DNA from: Chitinophagaceae bacterium
GTDB lineage: Bacteria; Bacteroidota; Bacteroidia; Chitinophagales; Chitinophagaceae
Direction: 5' to 3'
Assembly (NCBI GenBank): GCA_014879565.1
Contig: JACSRW010000032.1
Coordinates: forward strand, 124,001-188,000
DNA: 64,000 bases
The notes under the pieces were generated by a model. It was not told where the DNA came from. It searched no databases and worked only from the letters and a program-made list of their open reading frames with translations. The position numbers and the translations under genes are program-made. This document shows, one piece after another, positions 16,567 through 26,400 of the stretch. The first letter of the stretch is position 1, and each line of letters starts with the position of its first letter.

Positions 16567-18633
16567 ATGACCGACACATCCATATTACTCAGGGCTTACC
16601 GGCTGATGTGCCAGACGCTGGCCATGGCTGACCTCTATGAAGCCAACAGGGCTATTTGCAAATATGTACACTCCACATCCCGTGGCCATGAAGCAATCCA
16701 GCTGGCTGCTGCTTTTCAGTTACAGCCGCAGGATTTTGTGAGTCCCTATTACCGGGATGAGAGTATGCTGCAGGGGCTGGGTTTTACTCCCTATGAGCAA
16801 ATGCTTCAGCTCCTGGCCAAAAGAGATGATATTTTCTCAGGTGGCCGGGAATACTATTCACATCCCAGCTACCGCGGCAACGACAAACCCCTGATCATAC
16901 ATCAGAGCAGCGCTACCGGGATGCAGGCCATTCCCACTACCGGGATAGCCCAGGGCATCCGGTTCTGGGAAAAAGCAGACCCCGCAAGGATCCGGAAAGG
17001 CGAACAGGGAGAGCCTCCTATAGTGCTTTGTTCAATGGGGGATGCCAGTGTTACAGAAGGAGAAGTATCGGAAGCCATGCAGTTTGCCGTACTGAAGCAA
17101 TTGCCTGTTATTTACCTCGTACAGGATAATAACTGGGGCATCAGCGTTTCCGCCGGCGAAGCCCGGGCGATGAACGCGTTTGAATATGTGGCCGGCTTCA
17201 AGGGGATGAACAGGGTGCAGGTGGATGGAAGCGATTTTGAAGCCTCCTATGAAATCATGCGGGAGGTTTGCGATTTTGTCCGCAAAGAAAGGAAGCCCTG
17301 TCTGGTACATGCCGAAACACCGCTGCTGGGACACCATACCAGCGGGGTGCGTAAAGACTTCTACCGGAGTCAGGTGGATTGGGAGAAACATGCCAAAAAT
17401 GACCCAATACCCAAACTGCGTCAAAAATTATTGGCAAGGGGTGTTTCGCAGGCAGAACTGGATGGGATTGAAAAGGAGGCGGCCCTACTCGTAAAAAATG
17501 ATTTTACCCGGGCCGTGTCAGCACCGGAGCCCGATCCGGTAACCGTGACGGACCATGTGTTCCGGCCCGCCCCGGTGATTACAGAAAAAGGGGAACGGAG
17601 CCCGGCGGGTGCGGAAAAAGTGCTGATGGTGGATGCCGCTCTCTATGCGATCCGGGAATTGATGGAAGATAACCCGGAAATGATATTATACGGACAGGAT
17701 GTAGGCAAACGGCTGGGGGGAGTTTTCAGGGAAGCCGCCACACTCGCTGAACAGTTCGGGGATCACCGGGTATTTAATACCGCTATACAGGAAGCGTATA
17801 TTGTCGGTTCCACCATCGGACTGAATGCTGTCGGTATCAAACCGGTGGTGGAAGTTCAGTTTGCTGACTATATCTATCCGGGCTTTAACCAGCTGGTAAC
17901 AGAAATATCCAAAAGCTGCTACCTGACAATGGGTAAATTCCCTGTCTCTATGGTATTAAGGGTGCCCATCGGCGCATATGGCGGCGGCGGACCTTATCAT
18001 AGCGGCAGTGTGGAAACAACCTTATTATCCGTTAAAGGAATAAAAGTGGTGTATCCTTCCAATGCAGCGGATATGAAAGGACTGATGAAGGCGGCTTACC
18101 AGGATGGAAATCCGGTTGTCATGCTGGAACATAAAGGCCTTTACTGGAGTAAGGTTCCCGGAACAGAAGAGGCCAAAACGATTGAACCTTCCCGGGATTA
18201 TATTATACCACTGGGTAAAGCCAGTATTGTTCTTGCGGCTGATGCGTCTGCGGTTAAAAACGGGGACTCCTGTTTACTGATAACATATGGTATGGGTGTT
18301 TATTGGGCCAAAGCCGGAGTGAAAAATTTTCCCGGCCAGGTAGAAATAATGGATTTGCGTACCTTATTCCCCCTGGATGAAGAACTGATATTTGACAGAG
18401 TGAAAGTGCATGGAAAGTGCCTTATTCTTACAGAAGAACAACAATATAATTCCTTTGCCGAAGCCCTTGCCGGCCGGATTACAAAAGCCTGTTTCTCTTT
18501 CCTGGATGCGCCGGTGGAAGTGCTGGGCGCGCTCAACCTGCCCGCCGTGCCAATGAATGCCGGGCTGGAAAAAGCCATGTTGCCCGGACCGGAGAAAGTG
18601 GCGGAAAGGGTTGAAGAAATGTTGAGAAGTTGA
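16567..18633 (+). CDS. 2-oxoacid dehydrogenase E1, fused alpha and beta subunits
   Basis: A thiamine-diphosphate E1 that decarboxylates a 2-oxoacid (branched-chain or pyruvate) for transfer to lipoyl-E2. The first half, about 1-335, is the alpha subunit with the ThDP/Mg motif MGDASVTEGEVSEAM...NNWGIS and the E1 alpha signature RGHEAIQLAAAF-like (SRGHEAIQLAAAFQLQP). The second half, about 355-688, is the beta subunit (ILYGQDVGKRLGGVFREA, VEVQFADYIYPGFNQLV, the transketolase C-domain DLRTLFPLDEELI). The fusion is a familiar Bacteroidota form. The frame is open from a TTG at 16558, but ATG 16567 is preferred. The C-terminal codons and the stop TGA lie within an octamer repeat array, so the last residues (MLRS) are repeat-encoded. 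E2/E3 genes are not nearby. Confidence 0.93.
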   Translation: MTDTSILLRAYRLMCQTLAMADLYEANRAICKYVHSTSRGHEAIQLAAAFQLQPQDFVSPYYRDESMLQGLGFTPYEQMLQLLAKRDDIFSGGREYYSHPSYRGNDKPLIIHQSSATGMQAIPTTGIAQGIRFWEKADPARIRKGEQGEPPIVLCSMGDASVTEGEVSEAMQFAVLKQLPVIYLVQDNNWGISVSAGEARAMNAFEYVAGFKGMNRVQVDGSDFEASYEIMREVCDFVRKERKPCLVHAETPLLGHHTSGVRKDFYRSQVDWEKHAKNDPIPKLRQKLLARGVSQAELDGIEKEAALLVKNDFTRAVSAPEPDPVTVTDHVFRPAPVITEKGERSPAGAEKVLMVDAALYAIRELMEDNPEMILYGQDVGKRLGGVFREAATLAEQFGDHRVFNTAIQEAYIVGSTIGLNAVGIKPVVEVQFADYIYPGFNQLVTEISKSCYLTMGKFPVSMVLRVPIGAYGGGGPYHSGSVETTLLSVKGIKVVYPSNAADMKGLMKAAYQDGNPVVMLEHKGLYWSKVPGTEEAKTIEPSRDYIIPLGKASIVLAADASAVKNGDSCLLITYGMGVYWAKAGVKNFPGQVEIMDLRTLFPLDEELIFDRVKVHGKCLILTEEQQYNSFAEALAGRITKACFSFLDAPVEVLGALNLPAVPMNAGLEKAMLPGPEKVAERVEEMLRS

Positions 18634-18652
18634 GAGGTTGAGGGGTTGAGTG
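18621..18652 (+). repeat. Octamer array C (GTTGAGnn, 4 units) covering the E1 stop codon
   Basis: Units GTTGAGAA, GTTGAGAG, GTTGAGGG, GTTGAGTG. The E1 stop TGA (18631-18633) is inside the second unit. Orientation is sense to the gene. The same octamer type recurs at 45881 and 53305. Confidence 0.92.
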
Positions 18653-18692
18653 CGCGAGGTGTTCACGTTTTGAATTAAACAATAATTGAATA

Positions 18693-19412
18693 ATGCTTTC
18701 GGATGATCAAATACAAGAGTTGTATCACTTTGTGGAAAAGAAACAGGTGAGGTACTATGATATACAAACGGAACTGGTGAGTCACCTGTCTTCCGCCATT
18801 GAAATACGGATGAAACAGGATCCGGGTCTGGATTTTGCCCAGGCACTCGAAAAAGTGTATAAAGGTTATGGCATTTCCGGATTTTCCCAGATAGTACGGG
18901 AAAAGGAGGAGGCCGTTACAGAAAGCCAGCGCCGGATTTTTTACCAGTTTGTACATGCACAGTTCCGGCTTCCGGTGCTGCTGATGATACCGGTAACCGC
19001 ATTCCTGCTGGAAAGAATAATTTTTTACGGAGGTGAGATAGCCCTGGCGATTATGTTTATCTCCCTGTTGCTGGGTGCATTACTGCTGACCTTTATCACC
19101 GGAGCCCGTCTCCGGCGGATCCGTAAACAACACAGCAAACAACTCGTGATAGCCCGGTACCTTTATCAGTCCGACTGGATTTATGCGCCGTTCTACCTGG
19201 CTGTTATCGGTAATTTTTTGTACAGGAAGGAATTTTATACCATGCTGGCTGAACATACAGCTGCCAGAATAATTACGGCTCTGCTGCTTTCAGTGTATAT
19301 TACTGTGTTGCTGGCTCACTACCGTACCTTCAAAAAAGTAGTGCTTCAGATTGAAGAGGTGTTCAGTAATCTACAAACAAAAAACGGGAACCTTACTTCA
19401 GGTCCGGTTTAA
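18693..19412 (+). CDS. Integral membrane protein with N-terminal helical domain, unknown function
   Basis: A 239-residue protein. Residues 1-80 form a soluble helical region ([51 protein letters not shown]) similar in style to the HAAS/DUF1700 domain found in front of membrane segments. Four or so transmembrane helices follow (about 93-110, 115-135, 165-180, 193-212). Related unnamed proteins are frequent in Bacteroidota; I know of no assigned function. The last 20 nt overlap the 3' end of the convergent aspS gene. Confidence 0.75.
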   Translation: MLSDDQIQELYHFVEKKQVRYYDIQTELVSHLSSAIEIRMKQDPGLDFAQALEKVYKGYGISGFSQIVREKEEAVTESQRRIFYQFVHAQFRLPVLLMIPVTAFLLERIIFYGGEIALAIMFISLLLGALLLTFITGARLRRIRKQHSKQLVIARYLYQSDWIYAPFYLAVIGNFLYRKEFYTMLAEHTAARIITALLLSVYITVLLAHYRTFKKVVLQIEEVFSNLQTKNGNLTSGPV

Positions 19413-21219
19413 TCTGTAATTCGTCAAACTGTTTCTGGTCAATGGTAGCGGGTGCGTCAAGCATTACATCGCGTCCTGAATTGTTTTTCGGGAAAGCGAT
19501 AAAATCACGGATGCTTTCACTGCCGCCCAGGATCGCGCAAAGCCGGTCAAATCCAAACGCGATACCTCCATGCGGGGGCGCGCCGTATTCAAAAGCACCG
19601 AGCAGGAATCCGAATTTGTGCTGCTGTTCTTCCTTGTCCATACCCAGGGCTGCAAACATTTTCTCTTGCAGTTCCCGCTGGTAAATCCGGATAGAACCAC
19701 CGCCGATTTCATTCCCGTTCAGTACCATGTCATAGGCATTCGCCTTGATATTGGCATACGGATGCTGCAGATATTCCGCTGCATTTTCTATCACCGGATT
19801 GTTCTGAATCATGGTCTCAATCTGGGAAGGCTTGGGGGAAGTAAATGGATGGTGACGGGCCACCCAGCGGTTCCCTTCCTCATCATATTCAAACAAGGGG
19901 AAGTCAAGTACCCAGAGTAATTTAAACTCATCCTCTTTTCGTAACCCCAGTCTTTTGCCCATTTCCAGCCGCAGTTCACTCATGGCCTTGCGGGTTCTTT
20001 CTTCGGTACCGGCCAGCAGCAGCACCAGGTCACCCGCCCGGGCGCCGGCAGCGTCGGCGATAGCCTTCAGCCTTTCTTCGGAGTAGAATTTATCCACGCT
20101 GCTCTTATAGGTGCCATCTGTATTACATTTAATAAACACCAGTCCTTTCATGCCGATCTGGGGACGTTTTACCCATTCAGTCAGTTCATCGGTTTGTTTG
20201 CGGCTGTATTCACTGCAACCGGGGACGGCAATGGCCAGTACGGTTTCGGCTTCATCAAACACTTTGAAGTCCGCGCCCTCAATCAGGGTTGTTTGTGCCT
20301 TTTTGTTTACATATACGGATGCCGGCTTTTTCAGATTGAGCAGCTGCATGCCGAAACGAATATCCGGTTTGTCGTTGCCATACTGCCACATGGCATCTTC
20401 CCAGGTCATACGCTCCACAGCCTCCGTGTAGTCAATGCCCTTTACTTCTTTGAAGATGGATTTGATCAGTCCTTCAAACATGTTCAGGATATCTTCCTGC
20501 TCTACGAAAGCCATTTCACAGTCAATCTGCGTGAATTCCGGTTGCCGGTCGGCCCGCAGGTCTTCATCGCGGAAACATTTTACAATCTGGTAGTACCGGT
20601 CGTAGCCGCTTACCATCAGCAGCTGTTTGAAGGTTTGAGGGGACTGGGGCAGGGCATAAAACTGGCCGGGATTCATCCGGGAGGGGACCACAAAATCGCG
20701 GGCACCTTCCGGGGTGGATTTGATCAGGAAGGGGGTTTCAATATCCATGAAACCCTGCTGATGCAGGTAATTACGGGCCGCCCGGTTAACTGCATAGCGC
20801 AGTTCAAGATTCTTTTTAACCGCATTCCGCCGAAGATCAAGAAAACGGTATTTCATCCGCAGATCATCACCGCCATCTGTGTCGTCCTGAATGGTAAAGG
20901 GAGGTACGGCTGATTTATTCAGTATGCGGAAAGAACTCACCAGTATTTCGATTTCACCGGTGGGCAGATTCGGATTTTTATTACTCCGTTCATTCACAGC
21001 ACCGGTGGCCTGCAGTACATATTCCCGGCCAAGGGGGTTTTCTTCCAGCTGTTTATTCAGTTCTTCCCCGAATAAAAGCTGGGTGATTCCGTAACGGTCG
21101 CGCAGGTCCACAAAGGTGATGGCGCCGAATTTACGGACGGTTTGTACCCAGCCGGAAAGTGTGACCGTTTTACCGGCATCCGCCAGTCTTAATTCGCCGC
21201 AGGTATGTGTTCTGTACAT
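19393..21219 (-). CDS. aspS: Aspartyl-tRNA synthetase
   Basis: A class II synthetase charging tRNA-Asp. The product has the N-terminal OB-fold ([24 protein letters not shown]), motif 2 region [18 protein letters not shown], a GAD insertion domain, and motif 3 GIAFGFDRL. An in-frame upstream ATG at 21297 would add 26 residues largely encoded by a repeat array; the ATG at 21219 ([10 protein letters not shown]) is the normal AspRS start. 608 residues is normal for the bacterial type. The leader contains octamer array D, and a -7 box lies at 21286-21293. The 3' end overlaps the convergent membrane-protein gene by 20 nt. Confidence 0.97.
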   Translation of the reverse strand: MYRTHTCGELRLADAGKTVTLSGWVQTVRKFGAITFVDLRDRYGITQLLFGEELNKQLEENPLGREYVLQATGAVNERSNKNPNLPTGEIEILVSSFRILNKSAVPPFTIQDDTDGGDDLRMKYRFLDLRRNAVKKNLELRYAVNRAARNYLHQQGFMDIETPFLIKSTPEGARDFVVPSRMNPGQFYALPQSPQTFKQLLMVSGYDRYYQIVKCFRDEDLRADRQPEFTQIDCEMAFVEQEDILNMFEGLIKSIFKEVKGIDYTEAVERMTWEDAMWQYGNDKPDIRFGMQLLNLKKPASVYVNKKAQTTLIEGADFKVFDEAETVLAIAVPGCSEYSRKQTDELTEWVKRPQIGMKGLVFIKCNTDGTYKSSVDKFYSEERLKAIADAAGARAGDLVLLLAGTEERTRKAMSELRLEMGKRLGLRKEDEFKLLWVLDFPLFEYDEEGNRWVARHHPFTSPKPSQIETMIQNNPVIENAAEYLQHPYANIKANAYDMVLNGNEIGGGSIRIYQRELQEKMFAALGMDKEEQQHKFGFLLGAFEYGAPPHGGIAFGFDRLCAILGGSESIRDFIAFPKNNSGRDVMLDAPATIDQKQFDELQIKPDLK

Positions 21220-21224
21220 GGTAA

Positions 21225-21256
21225 GTTGAAAAGTTGACAGGTTGAAAAGTTGACAA
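21225..21256 (+). repeat. Octamer array D (GTTGAAAA/GTTGACAG, 4 units) in the aspS leader
   Basis: Units GTTGAAAA, GTTGACAG, GTTGAAAA, GTTGACAA, ending five bases before the aspS ATG and antisense to it. This is the only intergenic array in the window located at a 5' end. Confidence 0.9.
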
Positions 21257-21285
21257 GGGGCCGTAAAGGCCGGATTTGCCGGGGG

Positions 21286-21293
21286 CAAAGATA
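21286..21293 (-). promoter_or_regulatory. -7 element (TATCTTTG) of aspS
   Basis: Exact TAnnTTTG on the minus strand, 66 nt before the aspS ATG. No clear -33 partner. The predicted leader would include octamer array D. Confidence 0.5.
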
Positions 21294-21361
21294 ACAAAAC
21301 GGGGGGTGGTTTTGGCCCGGAAAATCAGTCAAAAAAGCGAATTCGGCCTATGTCCGGATAG

Positions 21362-21772
21362 TTACATGGTTGTAGTCCGGTTCAGCCTGATTTCCCGGGG
21401 TCTTTGTACGGCATAGTAATAAAAAAGTATCAGGGCTCCGATAAAAAAAGGAACCAGGGCCATCTGTTTCCCGGTAAATTCAGACCAGACAATGGTTTCG
21501 TCAAATCCGAAAAATTCACTGATCATCCAGTAGCCGTTGGCCGTAATCCAGAAGGCAATGGCCAGATTATGAGCCAGCTCCGATTTCATCCGGCGGGTAC
21601 GCCAGGCAATGATAATGGCGATCGTAAGGGTGGGTATAAACATGGCCAGTCCGAGGGCTTTCCAGATCAGGCACCAGCTGATGTCTTTAACCAGCCAGAA
21701 AACGATGTGCATATTTTCCATCCGCCGGTACCGGGCCGGGATGATATATTCCTGTTCTTTTGTCGGGGGCAT
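21362..21772 (-). CDS. Small integral membrane protein, unknown function
   Basis: A 136-residue protein with three to four hydrophobic segments: about 22-35 (MHIVFWLVKDISWCLIW), 36-57 (LGLAMFIPTLTIAIIIAW), 70-85, and 104-120 (MALVPFFIGALILFYYY). Conserved-looking polar residues inside the membrane (KDISW, WMISEFFGFDE) suggest a real family, seen as an unnamed protein in Bacteroidota. An internal ATG (MENMHI) is an alternative start. It lies 24 nt downstream of the FAD oxidoreductase gene and is probably co-transcribed with it. Confidence 0.75.
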   Translation of the reverse strand: MPPTKEQEYIIPARYRRMENMHIVFWLVKDISWCLIWKALGLAMFIPTLTIAIIIAWRTRRMKSELAHNLAIAFWITANGYWMISEFFGFDETIVWSEFTGKQMALVPFFIGALILFYYYAVQRPREIRLNRTTTM

Positions 21773-21796
21773 GTTTCAATGATTATAGCCCGGAAG

Positions 21797-22864
21797 TTAA
21801 GAAATGTCGCGGGAAAGTATCCGGCTGAAACGGCGCAGATCTGCTTCCGGATGAATGGGGCTGTTGTGCAGCAGGTGCTGGGTAAGTTCCCGGGCAAACC
21901 AGGGGGCCAGAGAGCAACCCTTGGTACCCATTCCGTTCAGGATACCCAGCGAAGGGTATAGGGGATGCAATCCGGCAAAGGGCCTTCTCTCAATGGTAGC
22001 CGGGCGGATACTGGCAATATGATTAATCACTTTCCAGGGTATTTTCAGCCACTGCTTTAATGCCGATTCCGCTTTTTCCCGAAACTCAACTGTAGGTTCC
22101 GTATGGGTGAAATCCCATTCATAAGCCGAGCCCAGCCACCAGTGGTCTTTCCGGAGCAGGGGAACGAGGGAGAGTCCCTTTTTATAGATATTTCCGGCAG
22201 GCAGACCGGGAATTTCAAGAAACAGCGCCTGTCCCTTATTCGGGGCAAATGGCAGGAGTTTGAACCAGGGATTATCAGCCCCGGCAGCACCATCGCAAAA
22301 AATAATTTTACGGGCCCGGATATCCCGGTAACGGATATGATCCGGGAAAATTTCCAGTTCCTCCCAATGCAGTTTTTCGGTTCGTAATCGGTTTTCCTGA
22401 ATTAGTTTTTTTCTCCAGGCTGGTATAATGGCTTCCAGGTGCGCCGTGTAGACCGGTCTGATTTCTCCGTAACCAAATTCATAATGGAAATAGTCGTTCA
22501 GCGAAGTCCCGTCATCTCCTGCAAATACATAGTCCGTTTTTTCGGCTACTCTTTTAAGGAAGCTTTCCCGCATCTGCGGATTCGGGAAAAAATCAATAAT
22601 GTTTCTCCGGGAAATGCCCGTGATACCCAGTTCTTCACCCAGCCGGGTATACGCTTCCCAGGCGAAAGGAAGCAGCTTTTCAATCATCCAGGTGCTCACA
22701 TGGCGACGGCCGGTGATAGGATTGATTATGCCGGCAGCCAGGCGGGAAGGCGCCTTTTCATCGTGATCATCGGTCACCAGGTAACTGATATTCTCTTTTT
22801 CCAGGTACCACGAGAGCCAGGTGCCTGAAATTCCCTGTCCGGCGATGAGATAATCAATTTGCAT
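21797..22864 (-). CDS. FAD-dependent oxidoreductase (DAO family)
   Basis: A 355-residue flavoprotein with the N-terminal dinucleotide-binding fold AGQGISGTWLSWYLEKEN and a later acidic end YLVTDDHDE, followed by AAGIINPITGRR, a DAO-family hallmark also found in MnmC-like and glycine-oxidase-like enzymes. The C-terminal block (GILNGMGTKGCSLAPWFAREL) is the second FAD contact region. Substrate unknown. The start ATG is immediately preceded by a perfect -7 element four bases away. The downstream membrane protein gene is probably in the same transcript. Confidence 0.87.
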   Translation of the reverse strand: MQIDYLIAGQGISGTWLSWYLEKENISYLVTDDHDEKAPSRLAAGIINPITGRRHVSTWMIEKLLPFAWEAYTRLGEELGITGISRRNIIDFFPNPQMRESFLKRVAEKTDYVFAGDDGTSLNDYFHYEFGYGEIRPVYTAHLEAIIPAWRKKLIQENRLRTEKLHWEELEIFPDHIRYRDIRARKIIFCDGAAGADNPWFKLLPFAPNKGQALFLEIPGLPAGNIYKKGLSLVPLLRKDHWWLGSAYEWDFTHTEPTVEFREKAESALKQWLKIPWKVINHIASIRPATIERRPFAGLHPLYPSLGILNGMGTKGCSLAPWFARELTQHLLHNSPIHPEADLRRFSRILSRDIS

Positions 22865-22868
22865 GAAG

Positions 22869-22876
22869 CAAAATTA
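22869..22876 (-). promoter_or_regulatory. -7 element (TAATTTTG) four bases before the FAD oxidoreductase ATG
   Basis: Exact TAnnTTTG on the minus strand followed by CTTC and ATG. No -33 match at normal spacing. Implies a leaderless transcript if functional. Confidence 0.45.
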
Positions 22877-22919
22877 AGGATTGCCTTTCTGTGTATGCCG
22901 GAGGGCAGGTTTTACTGCT

Positions 22920-23438
22920 TTAAATTTCATGAACGATAAAGGAGGAATTGCCCATCAGTTTTACCCGGTGAAATTCTTCAATTGGTAATCCCCCAACTAC
23001 TGACAGCATCACTTTGATAAGGTAACCGTGAGAGACCACCGCGATGCTGTCCCTGGCGTGCTTTTGACTGCATTCGTCCAGAAATGATTTCACTCTTGCG
23101 GCCATGGCGCCGGCTGTTTCCATACCCTCATATACATCCGCTTCCTTATAAGGCACCGGGTAGGGTACTCCCTGCAGAACACCGAGATGTCTTTCCATCA
23201 ACCGGTCATCCTTCACCAGGGGAATACCCGGATGATAACGGTGAACAGCTTCCGCAGTTTGCAGGGCCCGGGCCAGGGGACTGCTGTAGATACATTGAAG
23301 TTCTTCCTGTCGGAGCCGCAGACCCAGTTTCTCATTGTCCAGGTGTCCCTGTCCGGATAATGTGCCGTCTGTTTGTCCCTGGGCAATGCCCGCGTCATTT
23401 TCAAGCGTTACGCCGTGCCGTACTATGATCAGTTTCAT
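22920..23438 (-). CDS. Histidine phosphatase family protein
   Basis: A phosphoglycerate-mutase-like phosphatase of 172 residues with the catalytic RHG motif right at the N-terminus (IIVRHGVTLEN), the LARALQTAEAVHR block, a catalytic acid near MERHLG, and the second histidine in VVSHGYLIKVML. The frame is open upstream to 23513 but the ATG at 23438 gives the standard family start. It begins 14 nt after the alpha-2-macroglobulin stop on the same strand, so the two are probably co-transcribed. Substrate is unknown; members include alpha-ribazole phosphatases and general phosphomonoesterases. Confidence 0.9.
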   Translation of the reverse strand: MKLIIVRHGVTLENDAGIAQGQTDGTLSGQGHLDNEKLGLRLRQEELQCIYSSPLARALQTAEAVHRYHPGIPLVKDDRLMERHLGVLQGVPYPVPYKEADVYEGMETAGAMAARVKSFLDECSQKHARDSIAVVSHGYLIKVMLSVVGGLPIEEFHRVKLMGNSSFIVHEI

Positions 23439-23452
23439 CTCAATGGGTCTTG

Positions 23453-26400
23453 TTATTCCACTACAATTCTCACTCCTTCGCTGTGTGCTGAAAACTCCGG
23501 AGCATACATGCACTGAATACTGGTAATGCCGTTGCTGAATTCTCCTGCATGGGTGGCAAACAGTGCATATTCAAAAACATATGTGCCTTTCCGGAGATAG
23601 GAGATAAAGAAGTTTGTACTGGCGTCTTTGGTGCTTTCATAATAGCCAAGACCACCCTGCCATTTATACTGGCTGATCACATTCACCGGTTCGAGCGCGG
23701 AAGCCCGCATATCTTTCATGTGTATGTATTCCATGTCACGGTCGGCCCGGAGTTCTACCCGTACAACGATTTTATCACCCACTTTTACCGCCTGTCCTTC
23801 CTCCACCGGCCGGAGTACCGGTCCCCGGTCCGTATTGGTTTGTACAAAGAGTTTTTTGGACAGTTTTAACGGGGTTTCTGCCGTAGTGATTTTGTCCAGG
23901 TCTTCAAAGTACTGCCAGTACACACTTCCCCAGGTGGTATTGGCGGGAGCAGTTACCATTACCGCTATATTCCCCATTTGCGGATTTATCTTTTCTGCCG
24001 GGATTGTTGATTTGAAATAACCTGTCCCTGCCTCTGTTTGCTTCTCTGATGATTTTAACAGGGTATTACCCAGTTTGATCTCCACAGCAGGTTCCGCACT
24101 CAGCCAGTCGCTGCCCCGGATCAGTAAGGCGTAACAGGCTTCAGCCGTGGCCTTGGTACTTCCCCAATTATTGGTTTGTTTGTTCTTCATCAGCCAGGTA
24201 CGGAGTTCATCCACGGTGGTATGATCTTTTCCTGCTTCCGCAAATACTTCCGTCAGCAGTGACTGGGTTTCCAGCGGCAATTCAAACCAGAACCAGCCCC
24301 GGCGTTCCTGTTTCCAGTAACGGCCCAGTTCTTCATTATAAACGGATGTTTCCTTAAGCGATTGCAGGATAGCAGTGCTTGTTTTACTATCTCCGTTGCG
24401 ATGGCTGATCAGCGCAATCATGCCCTGCATATACTTTGAATGACGGCTCCAGCCGGCAGCTGCCCGCCCTTTGAAATAAAGCCAGGCCTGTTGATTTGTT
24501 TTTGCCACCGGATAATCCGGGAAAAAGCTGCGCATATAGAGATACTGAATGATGGTCTGGTCCGGCTGCCAGGTTTTCAGGTTGGTTTTTTGCTTAACCA
24601 GCTGAGCATAGTCCTCACTGGCTTTCCGGTCAAGGTAGGGAAGGGCTTTATCCAGGATTGTTTTCAGCTGTTCTTCCTGGCCTTTGGCCACTGCCTTCAG
24701 TTTAAAGAGATGACCAATACCGGATAGTATATACTGGGTGATATACCGGTCATCGGGGCCACCCCGGAACCATACAAAGCCGCCATTGGGACTTTGTATC
24801 TCTTTCAGTTTTTCAATGTTCCGTCCCAGTTCCTCATTCATTTTTACCAGGTCAAAAAGAAGAGCGATATTTTTTTTCTGCTGTTCTTCCGTTTTTGCTT
24901 CCAGCACCCAGGGTGTTTCTTCCAGTAACAGGGCTTTTAATTCCTGGTTTTTGGACAAATTGCTGAGCAGGGCAGCGCTGTCGCTTGTTTTCCATTTTTC
25001 AAAAACGGTACGTATCCGGGGGGCGGAATGAACGATATGACTGGCCAGGGAATTGGCGAAATACCGGTTCCAGGTTTGTTCGGCGCAATCATACGGATAT
25101 TCCATGAGCCAGGGCAGGGCCTGTACCGCATACCAGGCCGGGTTGGACGTATATTCAACGGTGAGGGCATGCTGTTGCAGGCTGCCGCTTTCCCCGCTCT
25201 TCAGCAGCTTGTCGAAACGGAATTCTTTTGTGCCACTTCCTTTTAATTGCAGGGGCAGGGATTCTGTCACCAGCATCCGGTTGGTCATTACCGGGAGAAT
25301 GTTCTCCTCCCCGTCGCTGTAATTTCCTGAACGGGCTACAATACGCCAGGTAAGGGCTTTGTTGAACAGGTAGGGCACTTCAATCGGGAAATTCACCGCT
25401 TCACTCTGTCCGGCGGCAACTGTGAAATACTGGTTCGGGAATGCATTGCGGAACCATCCATCCACCGATTGATTGGTCAGCGCATCTATAAGCTGCAGTT
25501 CGGCCGTGCCGGTGAGTTCTTTATCAGAAAGGTTAACAATCTTGGCACTGAACTCCATTTTATCACCTTCCCGCAGAAAACGGGGGGGATTGGGCTGTAC
25601 CATCAGTTCTTTCTGTGTCACGATTTCTTTGCTGCTGTAACCAAAGGCTGCCTCTTTTGTATGGGCAAGGGCCTGGAATTTCCAGCGGGTAAGGGCTTCT
25701 GGCAATGTGAAGCTGAAATCCAGGTTTCCGGTGCTGTCGGTTCGTAATTCAGGATAAAAGAAAGCGGTTTCATCAAAATTCTTTCTGACAGTTACTTCTT
25801 TCCCGGCCTGTCCTTTTTTGGTGGTGATGATGATAGCCCCCCGTGCACCTTTTTCCCCGTACAGGGCGGTGGCTTCGGCGGGCGGTAATACTTTCAGGCC
25901 GGCGATCTCCTCGGGCAGGATACTTTTTATGTTATTTACAATAACCCCGTCAACCACATAAAGCGGTTCACTGCCTGCCGGTATATCAGAAAGGCCCCTG
26001 ATGCGTATATCAGCGCTATAACCTACAGCAATGTCTTCCAATTTTTCATCCTGGGTCACGGCAGGAGCTGCAAACTGTTTACTTTCCGCAATCATTCCGT
26101 CTTTAACAGCAATACCTGCTACCCGTCCTTGCAGCATTTCAGCAAACACCAGGCTCCTCCCCAGCGGCAACAAAGCATCATATTCTTTGACCAGTTCCCT
26201 GGATTGTCGTTCCATGCCTTCATTGTACCGGCTGTAAGCACTGACGGCATTGAAATTATTCCGGCTGTTCCAGTTTAGCCAGGAATTGTAAACAGAAAAA
26301 GCAGCAGGTTTCTGCCAGTCATGGGGTGCAAACTGGTCGAGAGAAGCATCATACATGGAAGCCAGTAATTCAGCAGCCAGTTTTTCTTTTTTATACCCGC

